The notes: generated by a model not told the origin, from the sequence alone. A stretch of 64,000 bases of DNA from Streptomyces sp. NBC_01754 (GCF_035918015.1 NZ_CP109132.1:1426001-1490000), one strand, 5' to 3'; shown: positions 50,283-60,558, numbered from the stretch's first letter. Numbers and translations: made by a program.

Positions 50283-51251
50283 GTGCGAGCCGACCGCATC
50301 TTCGCGTACGGCGCCGCCGCCGGACTGATCGGCGACCTGCTGCTCGGTGACCCCCGACGGGGCCATCCGGTGGCCGCCTTCGGGCGGGCCGCCGCGGGCG
50401 TCGAGGACCGGCTGTGGCGTGACCACCGCGGCTGGGGCGCCCTGCACACGCTGCTCTGCGCCGGAGGCGCCGCCGGTGGTGCCGCGCTGGCCGCCCGTGC
50501 GGTGCGCGGCCGTCCGGCCGCGGCCGTGGCGCTGACCGCCGCCGCCACCTGGTCCGTCGTCGGGGGCACCTCGCTGGGCCGTGAGGCCCGGGCCGTCGGG
50601 GACGCGCTCGCCGCCGGGGACGTCGGCCTGGCACGCGAGCGGCTGCCGCACCTGTGCGGCCGGGACCCGCACTCCCTGGACGCGCCCGCGATCGCCCGCG
50701 CGGTGGTGGAGTCCGTCGCCGAGAACACCTCCGACGCGGTCGTGGGCGCCCTGGTGTGGGGCGCCGTGGGAGGCGTGCCCGGGCTGGTCGGTTTCCGGGC
50801 GGTCAACACGCTGGACGCCATGGTCGGCCACAGGTCGGCGCGGCACCGCCGTTACGGCTGGGCCTCGGCCCGGCTCGACGACCTGGCCGGCTGGCCCGGC
50901 GCCCGGCTCACCGCCGCGCTCGCCGTGGCCGCCGGGGGACGCCCCGCTGCGGCCGTACGGGCCTGGCGGGCCGACGCGGGGAGGCATCCGAGCCCCAACG
51001 CGGGCCCGGTGGAGGCCTCCTTCGCCGGTGCGCTGGGCGTACGGCTGGGCGGGACCCTGACGTACGGCGGGCGGGTCGAGCACCGGCCCGTACTCAACGG
51101 GGAGACCGGCCGGGAGGTCCGGGTCGCGGACATCGAACGCGCGGTGCGGCTGTCGCGCCGGGTGGGTGTGCTGGCCCTCGGGGTGTGTGTCGCCGGGCGG
51201 CTGGCGTGGGGGCGCGCGGGGCGCGCCGTCGTACGGAGGGGGCGGACATGA
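50283..51251 (+). CDS. cobD: adenosylcobinamide-phosphate synthase (CobD/CbiB)
   Basis: A 322-residue membrane protein with '[21 protein letters not shown]' at the start, '[24 protein letters not shown]' and '[26 protein letters not shown]' in the middle, and '[19 protein letters not shown]'. It attaches aminopropanol (or its phosphate) to adenosylcobyric acid. It is the first enzyme gene after the riboswitch. The GTG start lacks a strong Shine-Dalgarno; a 7-bp hairpin (50212-50218 with 50269-50275) lies just upstream. It overlaps cobQ by ATGA. Confidence 0.94.
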   Translation: MRADRIFAYGAAAGLIGDLLLGDPRRGHPVAAFGRAAAGVEDRLWRDHRGWGALHTLLCAGGAAGGAALAARAVRGRPAAAVALTAAATWSVVGGTSLGREARAVGDALAAGDVGLARERLPHLCGRDPHSLDAPAIARAVVESVAENTSDAVVGALVWGAVGGVPGLVGFRAVNTLDAMVGHRSARHRRYGWASARLDDLAGWPGARLTAALAVAAGGRPAAAVRAWRADAGRHPSPNAGPVEASFAGALGVRLGGTLTYGGRVEHRPVLNGETGREVRVADIERAVRLSRRVGVLALGVCVAGRLAWGRAGRAVVRRGRT

Positions 51252-52849
51252 GCGGCGGGCTGCTGGTGGCGGGGACCACCTCGGACGCGGGCAAGAGCGT
51301 CGTCACGGCCGGGATCTGCCGGTGGCTGGTGCGCCAGGGGGTGAGGGTCGCGCCGTTCAAGGCGCAGAACATGTCGCTGAACTCCTTCGTCACCCGGGAG
51401 GCCGCGGAGATCGGCCGCGCCCAGGCGATGCAGGCGCAGGCCGCCCGGGTGGAGCCGACCGCCCTGATGAACCCGGTGCTGCTCAAGCCCGGCGGCGACC
51501 GGTCGAGCCAGGTGGTCCTGATGGGCAGGCCGGTCGGCGAGATGAGTGCGCGGGGCTACCACGGCGGGCGCCAGGAGGCGTTGTTCGGGACGGTCGTGGA
51601 GTGCCTGGAGCGGCTGCGGAGCACGTACGACGCGGTGATCTGCGAGGGGGCGGGGTCGCCGGCCGAGATCAATCTGCGGCGCACCGACATCGTGAACATG
51701 GGTGTCGCACGGGCCGCCGGCTTCCCCGTGCTGGTCGTCGGGGACATCGACCGGGGCGGGGTGTTCGCCTCGTTCTTCGGCACGACGGCCCTGCTGAGCG
51801 CCGAGGACCAGTCGCTGGTCGCCGGGTACCTCGTCAACAAGTTCCGTGGCGACGTGTCGCTGCTGGAGCCGGGGCTGGACATGCTGTACGGGCTCACCGG
51901 GCGGCGTACGTACGGGGTGCTGCCGTACGCCCACGGGCTGGGCATCGACGAGGAGGACGGGCTGCGGGTGTCGATGCGGGGCACCGTGCGCGAGTCGGTC
52001 GTGGCGCCTCCGCACGGCGAGGACGTGCTGCGGGTCGCGGTGTGCGCGGTGCCGCTGATGTCGAACTTCACCGATGTGGACGCGCTGGCCGCCGAACCGG
52101 GTGTGGTGGTGCGGTTCGTGGACCGGGCGGAGGAGCTGTCCGACGCGGACCTGGTGGTGGTGCCCGGTACCCGGGGCACGGTCAGGGCACTGGCGTGGCT
52201 GCGGGAGCGGGGGCTGGCCGACGCGTTGCGCCGTCGGGCCGCCGAGGGGCGTCCGGTGCTGGGCGTCTGCGGTGGGTTCCAGGTGCTGGGCGAGTCGATC
52301 GAGGACGAGGTGGAGTCCCGGGCGGGGCTGGTCGAGGGGCTGGGCCTGCTGCCGGTGCGCGTCCGCTTCGGACGGGAGAAGGTGCTGGCCAGGCCGGTGG
52401 GTTCGGCCCTCGGTGAGGCGGTGGAGGGGTACGAGATCCACCACGGGGTCGCCGAGGTGCTCGGCGGTGAGCCCTTCCTGGACGGGTGCCGGGTCGGCGC
52501 GGTCTGGGGGACGCACTGGCACGGGTCCCTGGAGAGCGACGCGTTCCGGCGGGCGTTCCTGGGAGAGGTCGCGCGGGCGGCGGGGCGGCGGTTCCGGGCC
52601 GCCCCGGACACGAGTTTCGCGGCGCTGCGGGAGGAGCAGCTGGACCGGCTGGGGGATCTGGTCGAGGAGCACGCGGACACGGACGCGCTGTGGCGGTTGA
52701 TCGAGACGGGGGCGCCGAAGGGGCTGCCGTTCGTACCGCCGGGGGCGCCGGCCGCGCGCGTGCCTGTCGCGGGTGACGGGAGTGGGACCGGTCTGCCCCG
52801 GGATCCGGGCGCCGGGAGTGATGTTTCTGTGAACGAGGAGGCCCTGTGA
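51248..52849 (+). CDS. cobQ: cobyric acid synthase CobQ
   Basis: A 533-residue amidotransferase: an N-terminal dethiobiotin-synthetase-like ATPase with P-loop 'GTTSDAGKS' (9-17) and '[17 protein letters not shown]', and a C-terminal glutaminase with nucleophile C341 ('[10 protein letters not shown]') and H423/H425 ('HWHGSLE'). It amidates four side chains of adenosylcobyrinic acid a,c-diamide. A glycine/proline tail of about 40 residues at the C-terminus is longer than usual. Overlaps both cobD and the chelatase gene. Confidence 0.95.
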   Translation: MSGGLLVAGTTSDAGKSVVTAGICRWLVRQGVRVAPFKAQNMSLNSFVTREAAEIGRAQAMQAQAARVEPTALMNPVLLKPGGDRSSQVVLMGRPVGEMSARGYHGGRQEALFGTVVECLERLRSTYDAVICEGAGSPAEINLRRTDIVNMGVARAAGFPVLVVGDIDRGGVFASFFGTTALLSAEDQSLVAGYLVNKFRGDVSLLEPGLDMLYGLTGRRTYGVLPYAHGLGIDEEDGLRVSMRGTVRESVVAPPHGEDVLRVAVCAVPLMSNFTDVDALAAEPGVVVRFVDRAEELSDADLVVVPGTRGTVRALAWLRERGLADALRRRAAEGRPVLGVCGGFQVLGESIEDEVESRAGLVEGLGLLPVRVRFGREKVLARPVGSALGEAVEGYEIHHGVAEVLGGEPFLDGCRVGAVWGTHWHGSLESDAFRRAFLGEVARAAGRRFRAAPDTSFAALREEQLDRLGDLVEEHADTDALWRLIETGAPKGLPFVPPGAPAARVPVAGDGSGTGLPRDPGAGSDVSVNEEAL

Positions 52850-54885
52850 GTACGCCGTACCCCTTCACCGCCATCGTCGGGCAGGACGATCTACGGCTCG
52901 GACTGTTGCTCAACGCCGTCAGTCCCGCCGTGGGCGGTGTCCTCGTACGCGGGGAGAAGGGCACCGCCAAGTCCACGGCCGTGCGGGCGCTCGCCGCGCT
53001 CATGCCGGAGGTCCCGGTGGTGTCCGGGTGCCGGTTCTCGTGTGATCCGGCGGCACCCGATCCGGCGTGTCCGGACGGCCCCCACGAGGCGGGGCCGGGC
53101 GTGTCGCGGCCCGCGCGGACCGTCGAACTGCCCGTCGGCGCGTCGGAGGACCGGCTCGTGGGCGCGCTCGACATCGAACGGGCCCTCTCGGAGGGCGTCA
53201 AGGCCTTCGAGCCGGGGCTGCTGGCGGACGCCCACCGCGGGATCCTGTACGTGGACGAGGTCAACCTCCTCCACGACCACCTGGTGGACCTGCTGCTCGA
53301 CGCGGCGGCCATGGGAGCCTCCTACGTCGAACGTGAGGGCGTGTCCGTACGGCATGCCGCGCGGTTCCTGCTCGTCGGGACGATGAACCCCGAAGAGGGC
53401 GAGCTGCGGCCCCAGTTGCTGGACCGGTTCGGGCTGACCGTCGAGGTCGCCGCGTCGCGGGACACCGACCAGCGGGTGGAGGTCGTGCGGCGCAGGCTGG
53501 CGTACGACGACGATCCGGCGGGGTTCGGCGCCCGGTGGGCCGAGGAGGAGGGCGCGTTGCGCGAGCGGATCGCCGCCGCGCGCCTCCTGCTGCCCCGGGT
53601 GGTGCTGGGCGACGGGGTGCTGCGGCAGATCGCCGCCACCTGCGCGGCGTTCGAGGTCGACGGGATGCGGGCCGACATCGTCATGGCCCGTACCGCGACC
53701 GCGCTGGCCGCGTGGGCGGGACGTGAGGAGGTCACCGCCGAGGACGTGCGGCAGGCCGCGCTCCTGGCGCTCCCCCACCGGCGCCGGCGCAATCCCTTCG
53801 ACGCGCCCGGGCTGGACGAGGAGAAGCTCGACGACACCCTCCGGGAGGCGGAGGGCGACCCGGACGGCGGCGACGGCGACGACGACGGGCCCGGCGGAGG
53901 CGGGGGCGGCGTGCCGCCGCAGGGCGGCGGTCCCGACGCGCCGGACCGGGGCGAGGCACCGGGCGACGACACGTCCGACTCCGCGCCGGCCGGAGACGGG
54001 GGCCCGGAGTCCGGGCAGCAGCCCGCACCGGCCCGGGGGTCGAGCCCCGAACAGCGGCCCGTGGGGGCGTCGGAGCCCTTCCGGGCGAAGATGCTCAGCG
54101 TGCCCGGACTGGGCGAGGGTGCGGCCGGGCGACGGTCGAGGGCCCGTACCGAGCACGGGCGGACCACCGGGGCGCGGCGTCCCGAGGGCGCGCTGACGAA
54201 GCTGCATCTGGCGGCGACCGTGCAGGCGGCGGCGCCGCACCAGCGGGCGCGTGGACGGTCCGGGCGCGGGCTCGTCGTACGCCGTGACGACCTGCGGCAG
54301 GCCACGCGGGAGGGGCGCGAGGGCAACCTCGTGCTGTTCGTGGTGGACGCCTCCGGGTCGATGGCGGCCCGTCAGCGGATGGGCGCGGTCAAGGGTGCCG
54401 TGCTGTCGCTGCTGCTGGACGCCTATCAGCGGCGGGACAAGGTGGGGCTGGTGACGTTCCGCGGCAGGGACGCCGAGGTGGCGCTGCCGCCGACCTCGTC
54501 GGTGGACGCGGCGGCGGCCCGGCTGGAGTCGCTGCCGACGGGCGGGCGTACCCCGTTGGCCGCGGGGCTGCTGAAGGCGCACGACGTGCTGCGGGTGGAG
54601 CGGCTGCGTGATCCGTCGCGGCGTCCGCTGCTCGTCGTGGTGACGGACGGACGGGCGACCGGCGGCCCCGACCCGGTGGCGCTGGCGGCGCGGGCCGGCC
54701 GGCTGCACTCCGCCGAGGGCACGGCGTCCGTCGTCGTGGACTGCGAGACGGGCGTCGTACGCCTGGGGCTCGCCGCACAGCTCGCCCGGGAACTGGGAGG
54801 CAGCGCGGTCACGCTCGACGAGCTGCGCGCCGACTCGATCGCCGGACTGGTCAAGGACGTCACCGCAGCGGGAAGGGCCGCGTAA
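52846..54885 (+). CDS. magnesium/cobalt chelatase-like AAA+/VWA protein (ChlI-ChlD fusion)
   Basis: A 679-residue protein combining an AAA+ domain (Walker A 'GEKGTAKST', 36-44; '[11 protein letters not shown]' as Walker B) of the ChlI/CobS type, an acidic Gly/Pro-rich linker (about 335-410), and a C-terminal von Willebrand A domain with MIDAS 'DASGSM' near residue 500. It should drive metal insertion together with a large CobN/ChlH subunit. No cobN is next to it. GTG start overlaps the cobQ stop. Cobalt is likely from context, not proven. Confidence 0.92.
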   Translation: MSTPYPFTAIVGQDDLRLGLLLNAVSPAVGGVLVRGEKGTAKSTAVRALAALMPEVPVVSGCRFSCDPAAPDPACPDGPHEAGPGVSRPARTVELPVGASEDRLVGALDIERALSEGVKAFEPGLLADAHRGILYVDEVNLLHDHLVDLLLDAAAMGASYVEREGVSVRHAARFLLVGTMNPEEGELRPQLLDRFGLTVEVAASRDTDQRVEVVRRRLAYDDDPAGFGARWAEEEGALRERIAAARLLLPRVVLGDGVLRQIAATCAAFEVDGMRADIVMARTATALAAWAGREEVTAEDVRQAALLALPHRRRRNPFDAPGLDEEKLDDTLREAEGDPDGGDGDDDGPGGGGGGVPPQGGGPDAPDRGEAPGDDTSDSAPAGDGGPESGQQPAPARGSSPEQRPVGASEPFRAKMLSVPGLGEGAAGRRSRARTEHGRTTGARRPEGALTKLHLAATVQAAAPHQRARGRSGRGLVVRRDDLRQATREGREGNLVLFVVDASGSMAARQRMGAVKGAVLSLLLDAYQRRDKVGLVTFRGRDAEVALPPTSSVDAAAARLESLPTGGRTPLAAGLLKAHDVLRVERLRDPSRRPLLVVVTDGRATGGPDPVALAARAGRLHSAEGTASVVVDCETGVVRLGLAAQLARELGGSAVTLDELRADSIAGLVKDVTAAGRAA

Positions 54886-55484
54886 TGCCGAAGGGACAGC
54901 CGGTATCGGTACCGGACGATGGACTGACGACACGTCAGAGGCGCAACAGGCCCCTGCTGTTCGTCCACACGGGCATCGGCAAGGGCAAGTCGACGGCCGC
55001 GTTCGGGCTCGCGCTGCGCGCCTGGAACCAGGGCTGGCCGATCGGGGTCTTCCAGTTCGTGAAGTCGGCGAAGTGGAAGGTCGGCGAGGAGAACGCGCTG
55101 AAGGTGCTCGGGGCGAGCGGCGAGGGCGGCACGGTCGACTGGCACAAGATGGGCGAGGGCTGGTCCTGGGTCCAGCGCGACAATCAGCTGGACAACGAGG
55201 AGAAGGCGCGGGAGGGCTGGGAGCAGGTCAAGCGCGACCTGGCCGCCGAGACGTACAAGCTGTACGTGCTCGACGAGTTCGCCTACCCGATGCACTGGGG
55301 CTGGATCGACACCGACGAGGTGGTCGAGGTGATGCGGAACCGTCCGGGCACCCAGCACGTGGTGATCACCGGGCGCAACGCCCCCGCGAAGCTGGTCGAG
55401 GCCGCCGATCTGGTGACCGACATGTCGAAGGTCAAGCACCCGATGGACGCCGGCCAGAAGGGCCAGAGGGGCATCGAGTGGTGA
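54885..55484 (+). CDS. cobO: cob(I)yrinic acid a,c-diamide adenosyltransferase CobO
   Basis: A 199-residue CobA/CobO-type adenosyltransferase with P-loop 'GIGKGKSTAAFGLA' (30-43), 'GVFQFVKSAKWKVGEE' and 'YVLDEFAYPMHWGW'. It transfers the adenosyl group of ATP to Co(I). Its ATG shares a base with the chelatase stop (TAATG), and its stop overlaps the cobB GTG, so expression is tightly coupled. Confidence 0.95.
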   Translation: MPKGQPVSVPDDGLTTRQRRNRPLLFVHTGIGKGKSTAAFGLALRAWNQGWPIGVFQFVKSAKWKVGEENALKVLGASGEGGTVDWHKMGEGWSWVQRDNQLDNEEKAREGWEQVKRDLAAETYKLYVLDEFAYPMHWGWIDTDEVVEVMRNRPGTQHVVITGRNAPAKLVEAADLVTDMSKVKHPMDAGQKGQRGIEW

Positions 55485-56836
55485 GTGTCCCCCGTCTGGT
55501 CATCGCCGCGCCCGCCTCCAACAGCGGCAAGACCACCGTCGCCACCGGTCTGATGGCGGCGTTCGCGGAGCGCGGGCTCGCGGTGTCCCCCCACAAGGTG
55601 GGACCCGACTACATCGACCCGGGCTACCACGCGCTGGCCACCGGCCGCCCGGGGCGCAACCTCGACGCCTACATGTGCGGTACGGAACTGATCGCCCCGC
55701 TGTTCGGGCACGGGTCCGCCGGATGTGACCTGGCGGTCGTCGAGGGGGTGATGGGGCTGTACGACGGGGCGTCCGGGCAGGGCGAGCTGGCGTCCACCGC
55801 GCAGGTGTCGAAGCTGCTGCGGGCGCCGGTGGTGCTCGTCGTCGACGCCTCCTCGCAGTCCCGTTCGGTCGCGGCGCTGGTGCACGGTTTCGCGTCCTGG
55901 GACCCACGGGTGCGGATGGGCGGGGTGATCCTGAACAAGGTGGCCTCCGACCGCCACGAGGCGCTGCTGCGGGAGGCCCTGGACGAGACGGGCCTGCCGG
56001 TGCTGGGCGCGTTGCGGCGGGCGCCCCAGGTGGCGACCCCGTCCCGTCATCTGGGCCTGGTCCCGGTGGCCGAGCGGCAGTCCGACGCGGTGGGGGCCGT
56101 GGCGGCGATGGCGGAGCGGGTGCGGGCGGGCTGCGATCTGGACGCCCTGCTGGCCCTGGCCCGTACGGCTCCGGCGCTGCCGGGCGCGGTGTGGGAGCCG
56201 CAGCGGTGTGCCGTGGAGGGGAAGGCGCGGCCGGTGGTGGCCGTGGCGGGCGGGGCGGCGTTCACGTTCGCGTACGCCGAACACACCGAACTGCTGACGG
56301 CGGCCGGTGCGGACGTGGCCGTCTTCGATCCGCTGCGCGACGAGAAGCTGCCCGCGGACACGGCGGGCCTGGTGATCGGTGGCGGCTTCCCGGAGGTGTA
56401 CGCCCCTGAGCTGTCGGCGAACGAGCCGCTGCGCCGGGCCGTCACGGAGCTGGCCGCCGCGGGTGCGCCGGTGGCGGCGGAGTGCGCGGGGCTGCTCTAT
56501 CTGGCGCGTGAGCTGGACGGACGGCCGATGTGCGGGGTGCTGGACGCCTCGGCCCGGATGTCGCGGCGGCTGACTCTCGGCTACCGGTCGGCGGTGGCGG
56601 TGTCGGACAGTGTGCTGGCGGAGGCGGGCACCCGGCTGCGGGGGCACGAGTTCCACCGGACGGTACTGGAACCCGGCGCCGGGGCCGTGCCCGCCTGGGG
56701 GCTGCATCAGCCTGAGCGGCGGGTGGAGGGGTTCGTCCAGCGGGGCGTGCACGCGAGTTATGTGCACACGCACTGGGCGGCCGAGCCCGGGGTGGCCCGG
56801 CGCTTCGTGGAGCACTGCCGCCGGCGGGCGGCGTGA
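55481..56836 (+). CDS. cobB: cobyrinic acid a,c-diamide synthase CobB/CbiA
   Basis: A 451-residue amidotransferase: dethiobiotin-synthetase-like domain with 'APASNSGKTTVATGLM' and 'HKVGPDYIDPGYH', then a glutaminase-type domain with nucleophile C335 ('AAECAGLLYL') and 'VGGGFPEVYAPEL'-like block (GGGFPE). It amidates positions a and c of (hydrogeno)cobyrinic acid. The GTG overlaps the cobO stop. It ends 2 nt from the convergent ZIP transporter gene. Confidence 0.94.
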   Translation: MSVPRLVIAAPASNSGKTTVATGLMAAFAERGLAVSPHKVGPDYIDPGYHALATGRPGRNLDAYMCGTELIAPLFGHGSAGCDLAVVEGVMGLYDGASGQGELASTAQVSKLLRAPVVLVVDASSQSRSVAALVHGFASWDPRVRMGGVILNKVASDRHEALLREALDETGLPVLGALRRAPQVATPSRHLGLVPVAERQSDAVGAVAAMAERVRAGCDLDALLALARTAPALPGAVWEPQRCAVEGKARPVVAVAGGAAFTFAYAEHTELLTAAGADVAVFDPLRDEKLPADTAGLVIGGGFPEVYAPELSANEPLRRAVTELAAAGAPVAAECAGLLYLARELDGRPMCGVLDASARMSRRLTLGYRSAVAVSDSVLAEAGTRLRGHEFHRTVLEPGAGAVPAWGLHQPERRVEGFVQRGVHASYVHTHWAAEPGVARRFVEHCRRRAA

Positions 56837-56838
56837 CC

Positions 56839-57564
56839 TCACCTCCCCGCGAAGCCGACCACCAGCCAGATGAAGCCCACCCCGACGACGGTGCAGAGCA
56901 GGGTCGAACGGGCCGGGTGGTCGTGGTGCGCCTCGGGCAGGATCTCGGCCGCGGCCAGATAGAGGAGCGCCCCGCCGAAGAACCCGATGTAGCAGCCGAG
57001 CAGTTGCTCCGGAAGGGTGAAGAGCAGCGTGGTCGCCGCCCCCACGACCGGGGCCAGGGCGTCGGCGAACAGCATCAGGAGGGCCTTGCGGCGGGCGTTG
57101 CCGTAGAGGCTGGTGATCGTGTACGTGTTGAAGCCGTCGGCGAAGTCGTGGGTGATGACGGCGAGCGCGACCGCCGCTCCCATCCCGCCGCCGATCTGGA
57201 ACGCGGCGCCGAGCGCGACACCGTCCATCAGGCTGTGGCCCACCATCGCGGCCGCCGCCGTCAGCCCGACCTGCGGCACACGTTCCTCTCCCGCGCCGTG
57301 TGCCGCCTGGCGTACCGCCAGCGAACGCTCCACGAGGTGGGCCGTCAGGAAGCCGCCCACGAAGAGCAGCAGGGCGGCCGGTACGCCGAAGATCTCCTCA
57401 CCCGCGGCGTCCAGTGCCTCGGGCAGCAGGTCGAGGCCGACGACGCCCAGCATCAGCCCGCCGGCGAATCCCAGGACCAGGTGCCTGCGGTCGCTGACGT
57501 GCTGCGCCACCCAGCCGCCCGCCAGGGTCATCAGGAACGCGCCGAGCGCGACGAATACCGCCAT
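56839..57564 (-). CDS. ZIP-family divalent metal transporter
   Basis: A 241-residue membrane protein with about eight helices and the ZIP metal-path motifs 'MVGHSLMDGVALG' (helix IV) and 'ITHDFADGFNTYTI' (helix V). An early 'HVSDRRHLVLGFAGGLMLGVV' and a histidine-rich loop near the C-terminus ('PEAHHDHPARS') are present. Placed between cobB and the cobE-cobC fusion on the opposite strand, it could bring in cobalt, zinc or another divalent ion; specificity is not readable. Confidence 0.88.
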   Translation of the reverse strand: MAVFVALGAFLMTLAGGWVAQHVSDRRHLVLGFAGGLMLGVVGLDLLPEALDAAGEEIFGVPAALLLFVGGFLTAHLVERSLAVRQAAHGAGEERVPQVGLTAAAAMVGHSLMDGVALGAAFQIGGGMGAAVALAVITHDFADGFNTYTITSLYGNARRKALLMLFADALAPVVGAATTLLFTLPEQLLGCYIGFFGGALLYLAAAEILPEAHHDHPARSTLLCTVVGVGFIWLVVGFAGR

Positions 57565-57701
57565 GGGCTCTTGCTAACGGATTGACCCCGCCGCACGCAC
57601 CTCAGGGGCGGCCCTGGACCGGTGTGTCGCCCTGTCACCCTCCGTCCGCGCCGCCCCGCTGCCCGTGTCCCTGCCTCACGCTTCTCAAAAGGACGTCCCC
57701 C

Positions 57702-59270
57702 ATGACCCGTGCCGCGCTCGTCGTCGGGGTCGGCGCACGCCCCGGCGTACCGGCCGAGGAGGTGCTGGGCCTGGTCCTCGGGGTGCTGGGGGCGGCCGGG
57801 CTGCGGGCCGGGGACGTGATCGCCCTGGCGACGCTGGACGCGCGGGCGGACGAGCCGGGGATCACCGGCGCGGCGGCGCGGCTCGGGGTGCCGGTGCGGT
57901 CGTATCCGGCGGAGGTACTGGCGCGGGTACGGGTGCCGAACCCGTCACGGCTGCCACGGGCCGCCGTGGCCACCGGTTCGGTGGCCGAGGCCGCGGCGCT
58001 GGCGGGCGCGGGTGCGGGTGCGGCGGGTACGGGCGGGACTCCGGAGCCGGGCGGGACGGCGGGCGCCGCCGAACTCCTGGTCACCAAGCGGAAGTCGGCG
58101 TCGGCGACCTGTGCGGTGGCCTCCGCGGTCCCGTCGAACGGCACCCCGGCATCGACGAACGGCCCCGCGCCGTTCACCATGGCTGCCATGCTGCCCCCCA
58201 CGAAGCACATCGACAGCGCCGGGCCCGATCTGCGGCACCACGGCGACGCCGAGGTACGCGGGCTGGATCTGACCGATCTCGCCGTGAACGTACGGACCGG
58301 TACACCGCCCGCCTGGCTGCGGGAGCGGATAGCCGCGTCGCTGGGTTCGCTGGCCGCCTATCCGGACGGGGGGCCGGCGCGGGCGGCGGTCGCCGCGCGC
58401 CACGGGCTGCCCGGGGAACGGGTACTGCTGACCGCGGGTGCGGCGGAGGCGTTCGTCCTGATCGCGCGTGCGCTGCCGGCGCGGCGGCCGGTCGTCGTGC
58501 ATCCGCAGTTCACCGAGCCGGAGGCGGCGTTGCGGGCAGCCGGGCACGAGGTCGGACGGGTGGTGCTGCGCGCGGAGGACGGCTTCCGGCTGGATCCGGC
58601 GGCGGTGCCGGAGGAAGCGGATCTGGTGGTGGTCGGCAACCCGACCAACCCGACGTCCGTGCTCCACCCCGCCGGGGTGCTGGAACGGCTCGCGCGGCCC
58701 GGACGGACGCTGGTGGTCGACGAGGCGTTCATGGACGCCTGCCCCGGGGAGCCCGAGGCTCTGTGCGGGCGTACGGACGTGCCCGGGCTGGTCGTACTGC
58801 GGAGCCTGACGAAGACCTGGGGGCTGGCGGGGCTTCGGATCGGCTACGTCCTGGCCGAACCGGCGACGGTCTCGGTGCTCCAGGAGGCGCAGCCGTTGTG
58901 GCCGGTCTCCTCCCCGGCGCTGGCGGCGGCCGAGGCGTGCATGGAGCCGCGCGCGCTGGCCGAGGAGGCGGACGCGGCGCACCGGGTGGCGGTGGACCGG
59001 GCGCATCTGCTGGCCGGGCTGGCCGAGTTCGGTGAGATACGCGTGGTGGAGCCGGCCGCCGGGCCGTTCGTACTGGTGCGGCTGGAGCGGGCCGACGAGG
59101 TGCGGCAGAGGCTGCGGTCGCTGGGGTTCGCGGCCCGGCGCGGGGACACGTTCCCGGGACTGGGGTCCCAGTGGCTGCGGCTGGCCGTACGCGACCGGAC
59201 CACGACCAACCGTTTCCTCCAGGCGCTCGACCTCGCGTTGCAGGGGCTGCCACGGAGACCGGCCGGCTGA
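57702..59270 (+). CDS. CobE-CobC fusion (CbiG-C domain plus threonine-phosphate decarboxylase-like)
   Basis: A 522-residue fusion. Residues 1-135 are a CobE/CbiG C-terminal domain ('VVGVGARPGVPAEEVLGLV', 'ATLDARADEPGITGAAARLGVPV', 'LVTKRKSASATCAVA'). After an Ala/Gly/Pro-rich linker, residues 170-522 are a fold-type I aminotransferase of the CobC/CobD decarboxylase kind with 'NPTNPTSV' and PLP lysine K371 ('SLTKTWGLAGLRIGYV'). CobC supplies (R)-1-aminopropan-2-ol phosphate for cobD. In-frame ATGs at 58179 and 58188 could give CobC alone. The ATG at 57702 follows AAAAGGA. Confidence 0.9.
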   Translation: MTRAALVVGVGARPGVPAEEVLGLVLGVLGAAGLRAGDVIALATLDARADEPGITGAAARLGVPVRSYPAEVLARVRVPNPSRLPRAAVATGSVAEAAALAGAGAGAAGTGGTPEPGGTAGAAELLVTKRKSASATCAVASAVPSNGTPASTNGPAPFTMAAMLPPTKHIDSAGPDLRHHGDAEVRGLDLTDLAVNVRTGTPPAWLRERIAASLGSLAAYPDGGPARAAVAARHGLPGERVLLTAGAAEAFVLIARALPARRPVVVHPQFTEPEAALRAAGHEVGRVVLRAEDGFRLDPAAVPEEADLVVVGNPTNPTSVLHPAGVLERLARPGRTLVVDEAFMDACPGEPEALCGRTDVPGLVVLRSLTKTWGLAGLRIGYVLAEPATVSVLQEAQPLWPVSSPALAAAEACMEPRALAEEADAAHRVAVDRAHLLAGLAEFGEIRVVEPAAGPFVLVRLERADEVRQRLRSLGFAARRGDTFPGLGSQWLRLAVRDRTTTNRFLQALDLALQGLPRRPAG

Positions 59271-59286
59271 GGGGCGCTCCGAAGCG

Positions 59287-59318
59287 GGAGCGGTGCTCGT
59301 GCGGGGGAGCACCGCTCC
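59287..59318. terminator. terminator after the cobE-cobC gene
   Basis: A 12-bp perfect stem (59287-59298 with 59307-59318) with an 8-nt loop. Confidence 0.7.
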
Positions 59319-59450
59319 GCGGCCCTCCCCCGCCTGGCGGGCCGCGATCCCAGGCCCCGCTGCCCGTCCCGTCTCCCCGCTCCCGCCTGGCTCCGGATCA
59401 GTTCTGGGCGCGTCCGCGCGTGATGACCACGGCTCCGGCTCCGGGCTCCG

Positions 59451-60551
59451 TCAGCCGATGACGCGCCCGTTCAGCACCACCCGCCGGGGACCCGCCAGCA
59501 CACGTACGTCGGCGCGCGGGTCCTCGTCGTACACCACCAGGTCCGCCGGGGCCCCCTCCTCCAGTACCGGGCGGCCCAGCCAGCGCCGGGCTCCCCAGGT
59601 CGTCGCGGAGAGCGCTTCCAGCGGCGGTATGCCGGCCTTCACCAGTTCGGCGACCTCGGCGGCGACCAGGCCGTGGGCCAGCGAGCCGCCCGCGTCGGTC
59701 CCGACGTAGACGGGGACACCCGCGTCGTACGCCGCCCGCACCGTGTCGTAGCGGCGCTCGTGCAACCGCCGCATATGGGCCGACCAGCGGGGGAACTTGG
59801 CCTCGCCCCCGGCCGCGAGGTCCGGGAAGGTGGCGATGTTGACCAGCGTCGGGACGATCGCCACCCCGCGCTCGGCGAAGAGCGGGATCGTGTCCTCGGT
59901 GAGCCCCGTCGCGTGCTCGACGCAGTCGATCCCGGCCTCCACCAGGTCGCGCAGGGCGTCCTCGGCGAAGCAGTGCGCGGTGACCCGGGCGCCGAGGCGG
60001 TGCGCCTCGGCGATGGCGGCCTCGACCTCACCGCGCGGCCAGCAGGCGGTCAGGTCGCCGGCGTCGCGGTCGATCCAGTCGCCGACCAGCTTCACCCAGC
60101 CGTCGCCGCGCCGCGCCTCCCGGGCGACGTGGGCGACCAGGTCCCCGGGTTCGATCTCGTGGGCGTAGTTGCGGATGTACCGGCGGGTCCGGGCGATGTG
60201 CCGGCCCGCCCGGACGATCTTCGGCAGGTCCTCCCGGTCGTCGATCCACCGGGTGTCGGAGGGCGATCCCGCGTCCCGGACGAGCAGGGCCCCCGCGTCC
60301 CGCTCGGTGAGCGCCTGCTTCTCGGCGGTCGCCGCGTCCACCGGCCCGTGCCCGTCGAGCCCCACATGGCAGTGCGCGTCGACGAGGCCGGGCAGGGCCC
60401 AGCCGGTGAGGGTCACCGCGTCGTCCGCGCCCGGCGGCCGCTCATGGGTGATCCGCCCGCCCACGGCCCAGACCTCGTCCCTCACGTCGTCGGGGCCGAG
60501 CAGCACCCGCCCCTTGATCCGCAGTACCCGCGCCGCCTCGTGATCGCTCAT
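59451..60551 (-). CDS. amidohydrolase family protein
   Basis: A 366-residue metal-dependent hydrolase with the HxH zinc pair in 'PGLVDAHCHVGLDGHG', a likely carbamylated or bridging lysine in 'DGWVKLVGDWID', 'RVTAHCFAEDALRD', 'GIDCVEHATGL' and the final aspartate in 'YVGTDAGGSL'. It resembles imidazolonepropionase/prolidase-like bacterial amidohydrolases; the substrate is not known. The ATG at 60551 has TACAGT ending 7 nt upstream and no ribosome site, so it looks leaderless. Divergent from the class V aminotransferase. Confidence 0.9.
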   Translation of the reverse strand: MSDHEAARVLRIKGRVLLGPDDVRDEVWAVGGRITHERPPGADDAVTLTGWALPGLVDAHCHVGLDGHGPVDAATAEKQALTERDAGALLVRDAGSPSDTRWIDDREDLPKIVRAGRHIARTRRYIRNYAHEIEPGDLVAHVAREARRGDGWVKLVGDWIDRDAGDLTACWPRGEVEAAIAEAHRLGARVTAHCFAEDALRDLVEAGIDCVEHATGLTEDTIPLFAERGVAIVPTLVNIATFPDLAAGGEAKFPRWSAHMRRLHERRYDTVRAAYDAGVPVYVGTDAGGSLAHGLVAAEVAELVKAGIPPLEALSATTWGARRWLGRPVLEEGAPADLVVYDEDPRADVRVLAGPRRVVLNGRVIG

Positions 60552-60558
60552 GCGCAGC

